The notes under the pieces were generated by a model. The model saw only the letters and a program-made list of their open reading frames with translations. It was not told the origin of the DNA and made no database searches. Shown in pieces: positions 60,535-64,000 of a stretch of DNA of 64,000 bases. Source of the stretch: Agreia sp. Leaf283. Its GTDB lineage: Bacteria > Actinomycetota > Actinomycetes > Actinomycetales > Microbacteriaceae. Positions within the stretch are counted from its first letter, which is position 1. Each line of letters starts with the position of its first letter. The stretch lies in NCBI RefSeq assembly GCF_001422485.1, contig NZ_LMNF01000001.1, forward strand, positions 69,900 through 133,899, in the 5' to 3' direction. The position numbers and the translations under genes are program-made.

Positions 60535-60743
60535 GTATATGCGTTGCATCTGAAAACGAGTTCCAGTGGAATTGAGTTTACTCGCCCGAAACACAACCGC
60601 AACTTCCCTCAGCTTTTTCTCAGCGCACCGCGAGAACACAGGCATGCGGCGCGGGCAACACGATGCAACCCGGGAGCATCTCGCCCGGGGTGCAGGGCTG
60701 ACTAAGCTGACAGAAGCCGTCGCAAAGGAGCGAACCGAACCCC

Positions 60744-62699
60744 ATGAGCAACCGCATCGACAACCTTCTCCACGAGGCCCGCCGCTTTCCGCCCACCGAG
60801 CAGTTCGCCGCGAACGCCGTCGCCGGCGCCGACCTCTACGAGGCCGCCGAAAACGACCGTCTGCAGTTCTGGGCCGACCGTGCGCGAGACCTTCTGCACT
60901 GGCACACGCCGTTCACCCGCACCCTCGACTGGAGCAACCCTCCCTTCGCGAAATGGTTCGACGACGGCGCCCTCAACGTGGCGTACAACTGCCTCGATCG
61001 CCATGTGCTCGCCGGCAACGGCGATCGTGTCGCGCTGCACTGGGAGGGCGAGCCCGGCGACGCGCGCAGCTACACCTACGCCGAGCTCACCAGCGAGGTG
61101 AAGCGCGCCGCCAATCTGCTGACCGCGCTCGGCATCCGCCAGGGCGATCGCGTGGCCATCTACCTGCCGATGATTCCCGAGGCCGTCATCTCCATGCTCG
61201 CCGTCGCGCGCATCGGAGCGGTGCACTCCGTGGTGTTCGGCGGATTCAGCGCCGAGAGCCTGCGCAGCCGCATCGACGACGCGAGCGCCAAGCTCGTCAT
61301 CACCGCCGACGGCGGCTACCGCAAGGGCTCGGTTTTCCCCCTCAAGAACGCGGTGGATGCCGCACTGGCGGCAGGCGGCGAGAGCACCGTCTCGCACGTA
61401 CTCGTCGTGAAACGCGGCGGCAACGACGTGGACTGGACAGAGGGACGCGACCTCTGGTGGCACGACGAGATGGTGGCCGTCGACGACGAGCACGTGGCGA
61501 AGCCCTTCCCCGCCGAGAACCCGCTCTTCATCCTCTACACCTCGGGAACGACGGGCAAGCCGAAGGGCATCCTGCACACCTCGGGCGGCTACCTCACCCA
61601 GGCGGCGTTCACGCACAAGGCGGTGTTCGACCTGCACGCCGAGTCCGACGTCTACTGGTGCACCGCCGACGTGGGCTGGATCACGGGCCACAGCTATGTC
61701 GTCTACGGCCCACTCGCCAACGGCGCCACCCAGGTGCTCTACGAGGGAACGCCCGACTCGCCCCACCCCGGCCGCTGGTGGGAGATCATCCAGAAGTACG
61801 GCGTGTCGATCTTCTACACCGCGCCCACGGCCATCCGGTCGTTCATGAAGGCGGGCCGGCAGATACCTCAACAGTTCGATCTGACGAGCCTGCGCCTTCT
61901 CGGCTCGGTCGGCGAGCCCATCAACCCCGAGGCATGGATCTGGTACCGCGACGTGATCGGCGGCGGCGAGACCCCGATCGTCGACACGTGGTGGCAGACG
62001 GAGACCGGCGCCATCATGGTCTCCGCCCTGCCCGGGGTGACCACCCTGAAACCGGGCTCAGCGCAGGTCGCGATCCCCGGCATCCGGATCGAGGTTCTCG
62101 ACGACGACGGCCACGATGTCGGACTCGACTCCGGCGGCCTGCTCGTGGTGAGCGAGCCCTGGCCGTCGATGCTGCGCGGAATCTGGGGAGACCCGGAGCG
62201 CTACAAGGAGACCTACTGGGACAAGTTCGGAGACAAATACTTCGCCGGCGATGGAGCTCGCCGCGATCGGGACGGCGACCTCTGGCTGCTCGGCCGGGTC
62301 GACGACGTGATGAACGTGTCGGGCCATCGCCTCTCGACCGCCGAGATCGAGTCCGCGCTGGTGTCGCATCCGATGGTCGCCGAAGCCGCCGTCGTCGGAG
62401 CCGAGGACGAGGCCACCGGCCAGGCGGTCGTGGCGTTCGTGATCGTGCGCACCAGCCAGGCCGACGTGGCCACGGCGGAGGAGGCCTCAGCCCTGCTGCG
62501 TGCCCACGTCGCCGAGCAGATCGGCGCGATCGCCAAACCGCGCACCGTCTTTCTCGTCGCCGAGCTTCCCAAGACCCGCTCGGGCAAGATCATGCGACGC
62601 CTGCTGAGAGACGTGGCCGAGGGCCGTGAAGTCGGAGACACCACGACCCTCGCAGACACGCAGGTGATGCAGATCATCACCGACAGGCTCGCTCCCTAG
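60744..62699 (+). CDS. acs: Acetyl-CoA synthetase
   Basis: Activates acetate to acetyl-CoA via acetyl-AMP. 651 residues of the ANL family: YTSGTTGKPKG (P-loop), GRVDDVMNVSGHRLSTAEIE (hinge and CoA site) and the C-terminal TRSGKIMRR, whose Lys is the acetylation-controlled catalytic residue. WWQTETGAIMVSALPG is the acetate pocket region. AAAGGAG lies 11 bases upstream of ATG at 60744. Its stop shares four bases with the convergent RidA gene stop. Confidence 0.96.
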   Translation: MSNRIDNLLHEARRFPPTEQFAANAVAGADLYEAAENDRLQFWADRARDLLHWHTPFTRTLDWSNPPFAKWFDDGALNVAYNCLDRHVLAGNGDRVALHWEGEPGDARSYTYAELTSEVKRAANLLTALGIRQGDRVAIYLPMIPEAVISMLAVARIGAVHSVVFGGFSAESLRSRIDDASAKLVITADGGYRKGSVFPLKNAVDAALAAGGESTVSHVLVVKRGGNDVDWTEGRDLWWHDEMVAVDDEHVAKPFPAENPLFILYTSGTTGKPKGILHTSGGYLTQAAFTHKAVFDLHAESDVYWCTADVGWITGHSYVVYGPLANGATQVLYEGTPDSPHPGRWWEIIQKYGVSIFYTAPTAIRSFMKAGRQIPQQFDLTSLRLLGSVGEPINPEAWIWYRDVIGGGETPIVDTWWQTETGAIMVSALPGVTTLKPGSAQVAIPGIRIEVLDDDGHDVGLDSGGLLVVSEPWPSMLRGIWGDPERYKETYWDKFGDKYFAGDGARRDRDGDLWLLGRVDDVMNVSGHRLSTAEIESALVSHPMVAEAAVVGAEDEATGQAVVAFVIVRTSQADVATAEEASALLRAHVAEQIGAIAKPRTVFLVAELPKTRSGKIMRRLLRDVAEGREVGDTTTLADTQVMQIITDRLAP

Positions 62700-63166
62700 G
62701 CGAACTCGACGATGACCTCGATCTCGACAGGAGCGTCGAGCGGCAGGGCGGCTACGCCCACGGCCGAACGAGCGTGGATGCCCCGGTCCCCGAACAGGTC
62801 GACCAGAAACTCCGACGCTCCGTTGATCACGCCGGGCTGGCCCGTGAACGACGGGTCGGATGCGACGAATCCGGTCACCTTGACGACCCGCGTCACGCGG
62901 TCGAGCGACCCGATCACATTCTCGACCGCGGCGAGCGCGTTGAGAATGGAGGTCTGCGCGAGCGACTTGGCGATCGAGGGCGAGACCAGCTCGTGGCCGT
63001 CTCCGACCTTGCCCGTGTACTCGAGGCTTCCGTCGACGAAGGGCAGCTGGCCTGCCGTGAAGACGAGATTGCCCGAGATCACGGCGGGAATGTAGGCGGC
63101 GACCGGCGGAACGACCGTAGGGATGGTGATGCCGAGCTCGGCGAGGCGGGCGGCGATGACACTCAT
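62696..63166 (-). CDS. RidA family protein (reactive intermediate/imine deaminase)
   Basis: A 156-residue RidA/YjgF-like protein. Family features seen: SGNLVFTAGQLPFVDGSLEYTGKVG, LNALAAVENVIGSLDRVTRVVKVTGFV and a C-terminal ARSAVGVAALPLDAPVEIEVIVEF; the conserved Arg before SAVGV binds the substrate carboxylate. It belongs to the longer RidA subgroup. ATG at 63166 overlaps the DUF4177 stop by one base and GGAGAGG precedes it. Expected to hydrolyse reactive enamines or imines made by PLP enzymes. Confidence 0.88.
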   Translation of the reverse strand: MSVIAARLAELGITIPTVVPPVAAYIPAVISGNLVFTAGQLPFVDGSLEYTGKVGDGHELVSPSIAKSLAQTSILNALAAVENVIGSLDRVTRVVKVTGFVASDPSFTGQPGVINGASEFLVDLFGDRGIHARSAVGVAALPLDAPVEIEVIVEFA

Positions 63167-63336
63167 CAGGATGCCTCTCCTTCTGTCGCGACCGGTCGCT
63201 TGAGGTAGGCGACGAGGCCGCCCTCCGGGCCGGTGACGATCTGCACGAGCTCCCAGCCCTTGGATCCCCAGGTGTTGAGGATTCCGGTGGTGTTGTGGAT
63301 CATGAGCGGTGTTGTGACGTACTCCCAGGTGGGCAT
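63166..63336 (-). CDS. DUF4177 domain small protein
   Basis: A 56-residue protein, MPTWEYVTTPLMIHNTTGIL then NTWGSKGWELVQIV and a charged tail. WEYV and the LNxxGxxGWELV pattern identify DUF4177, a small beta-protein of unknown function. AAAGGAAC stands before ATG at 63336. Translationally coupled to the RidA gene and divergent from the penicillin-binding protein gene. Confidence 0.88.
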   Translation of the reverse strand: MPTWEYVTTPLMIHNTTGILNTWGSKGWELVQIVTGPEGGLVAYLKRPVATEGEAS

Positions 63337-63386
63337 CCGCGTTCCTTTCTGGCGGTTTGCCAGCATTGTCGATTAGTCTCGAGCAT

Positions 63387-64000
63387 ATGTCTGCCCCAAA
63401 AGCTAAGGCTAGCGGCGTAGTTGGAGCCATCCTCGGCATCGTGGGCATGAGTGCTATTGCAGGCATTCTCGTCACGGCCATGGTTGCTCCCGCGCTCGCG
63501 GTCACAGGAATCGCCACGAACAACTCCATCGGCATGTTCGAGAACCTCCCCTCGAACATCCGCCCCGATGTACTCGCGCAGAAGTCCGAGATCTACGCAA
63601 CGGGCAGTGACGGCACCCCCGTTCTGCTCGCGTCGGTCTTCGACCAGAACCGCGAAGAGGTCTCCTGGGATCAGATCTCCCCCTTCGTGAAAGACGCCGT
63701 GGTCTCGGTCGAAGACCCGCGCTTCTACACGCACGGTGGAGTCGACATCATCTCTGCGGCCCGCGCCGCCGCGCAAAGCGCGGCCGGCGGAGACGGCCCT
63801 GGCGCATCCACCATCTCGATGCAGTACGTGCGCAACATCCTCATTCAGAAGACCGAGGAGATCCAGGACGAGGCAGAGCGCGACAAGGCGTTCGAAGACG
63901 CCACGAAGACCACGGTCGACCGCAAGCTCAAAGAGATGAAGCTGGCCATCGGGCTCGAGAAGGAGTTCACGAAGGACCAGATTCTTCTCGGGTACCTGAA
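63387..64000 (+). CDS. Penicillin-binding protein, class A (N-terminal part; truncated by the window)
   Basis: The first 204 codons of a peptidoglycan glycosyltransferase/transpeptidase. A short cytoplasmic start and one membrane segment (about 10-38) are followed by the GT51 domain, with VSVEDPRFYTHGGVD (catalytic Glu in ED) and GASTISMQYVRN. The usual GSTITQQ reads GASTISMQ here. An insertion with many charged residues (DEAERDKAFEDATKTTVDRK) precedes the third motif. The transpeptidase domain is beyond 64000. ATG at 63387 has no clear ribosome binding site and may be leaderless. Confidence 0.92.
   Translation, partial: MSAPKAKASGVVGAILGIVGMSAIAGILVTAMVAPALAVTGIATNNSIGMFENLPSNIRPDVLAQKSEIYATGSDGTPVLLASVFDQNREEVSWDQISPFVKDAVVSVEDPRFYTHGGVDIISAARAAAQSAAGGDGPGASTISMQYVRNILIQKTEEIQDEAERDKAFEDATKTTVDRKLKEMKLAIGLEKEFTKDQILLGYL

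Overview
The window is high-GC actinobacterial DNA with chromosomal housekeeping content and no plasmid, phage or insertion-sequence genes. The family is probably Microbacteriaceae. This rests on the gene content (actinobacterial topA with a Lys/Ala-rich tail, FMN-riboswitch rib operon, 6C small RNA beside a tad locus), many GTG starts and 4-base GTGA/ATGA overlaps, and a 23-bp intergenic repeat starting CCCTTCGACA and ending GGAACG that I associate with that family. The genus cannot be read from the sequence.

Bases 1-18700 form one large nucleoside uptake and salvage region. A minus-strand operon (4235 to 411) encodes a short S-adenosylhomocysteinase-like enzyme, an IclR regulator, adenosine deaminase and PTS EIIA and EIIB subunits. 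It diverges from a nucleoside hydrolase across a perfect AT-rich palindrome. Downstream on the minus strand (18712 to 5256) lie three BMP-family nucleoside-binding lipoproteins, one ABC ATPase with two permeases, cytidine deaminase, thymidine phosphorylase, an ATZ/TRZ-type amidohydrolase preceded by a possible leader peptide, a VOC protein, and a nucleoside-hydrolase homologue that has lost most metal-binding aspartates. Together these would import nucleosides, deaminate or cleave them and feed bases and pentose phosphates into metabolism.

Bases 18800-33530 hold mannose-1-phosphate guanylyltransferase, a GT4 mannosyltransferase, the sdhCDAB operon, a YihY protein, exonuclease III, tryptophanyl-tRNA synthetase, a FUSC transporter, a D-apionate-lactonase-like protein with an SDR dehydrogenase, a GtrA protein and a polyprenol-phosphate-mannose synthase. 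GDP-mannose supply and mannosyl transfer recur here, as expected for lipomannan-type glycolipids.

Bases 33560-37335 are a complete riboflavin operon (FMN riboswitch, ribD-ribE-ribBA-ribH). Next come ribokinase, an MHS-type transporter, an ABC exporter, succinate-semialdehyde dehydrogenase, an MMPL transporter, nicotinamidase, a PBP4-type carboxypeptidase with a 6 x 14-bp tandem repeat upstream, a Gfo/Idh oxidoreductase and tRNA-Thr(CGT).

Bases 49379-64000 hold a packed minus-strand block topA-tmk-holB-lipoprotein peptidase-tetR. A compact tad pilus-like cluster follows, in which the TadG-like protein is fused to a VanY peptidase and the two TadB/TadC halves appear merged. After it come a 6C small RNA, acetyl-CoA synthetase, a RidA protein, a DUF4177 protein and the start of a class A penicillin-binding protein cut by the window end.
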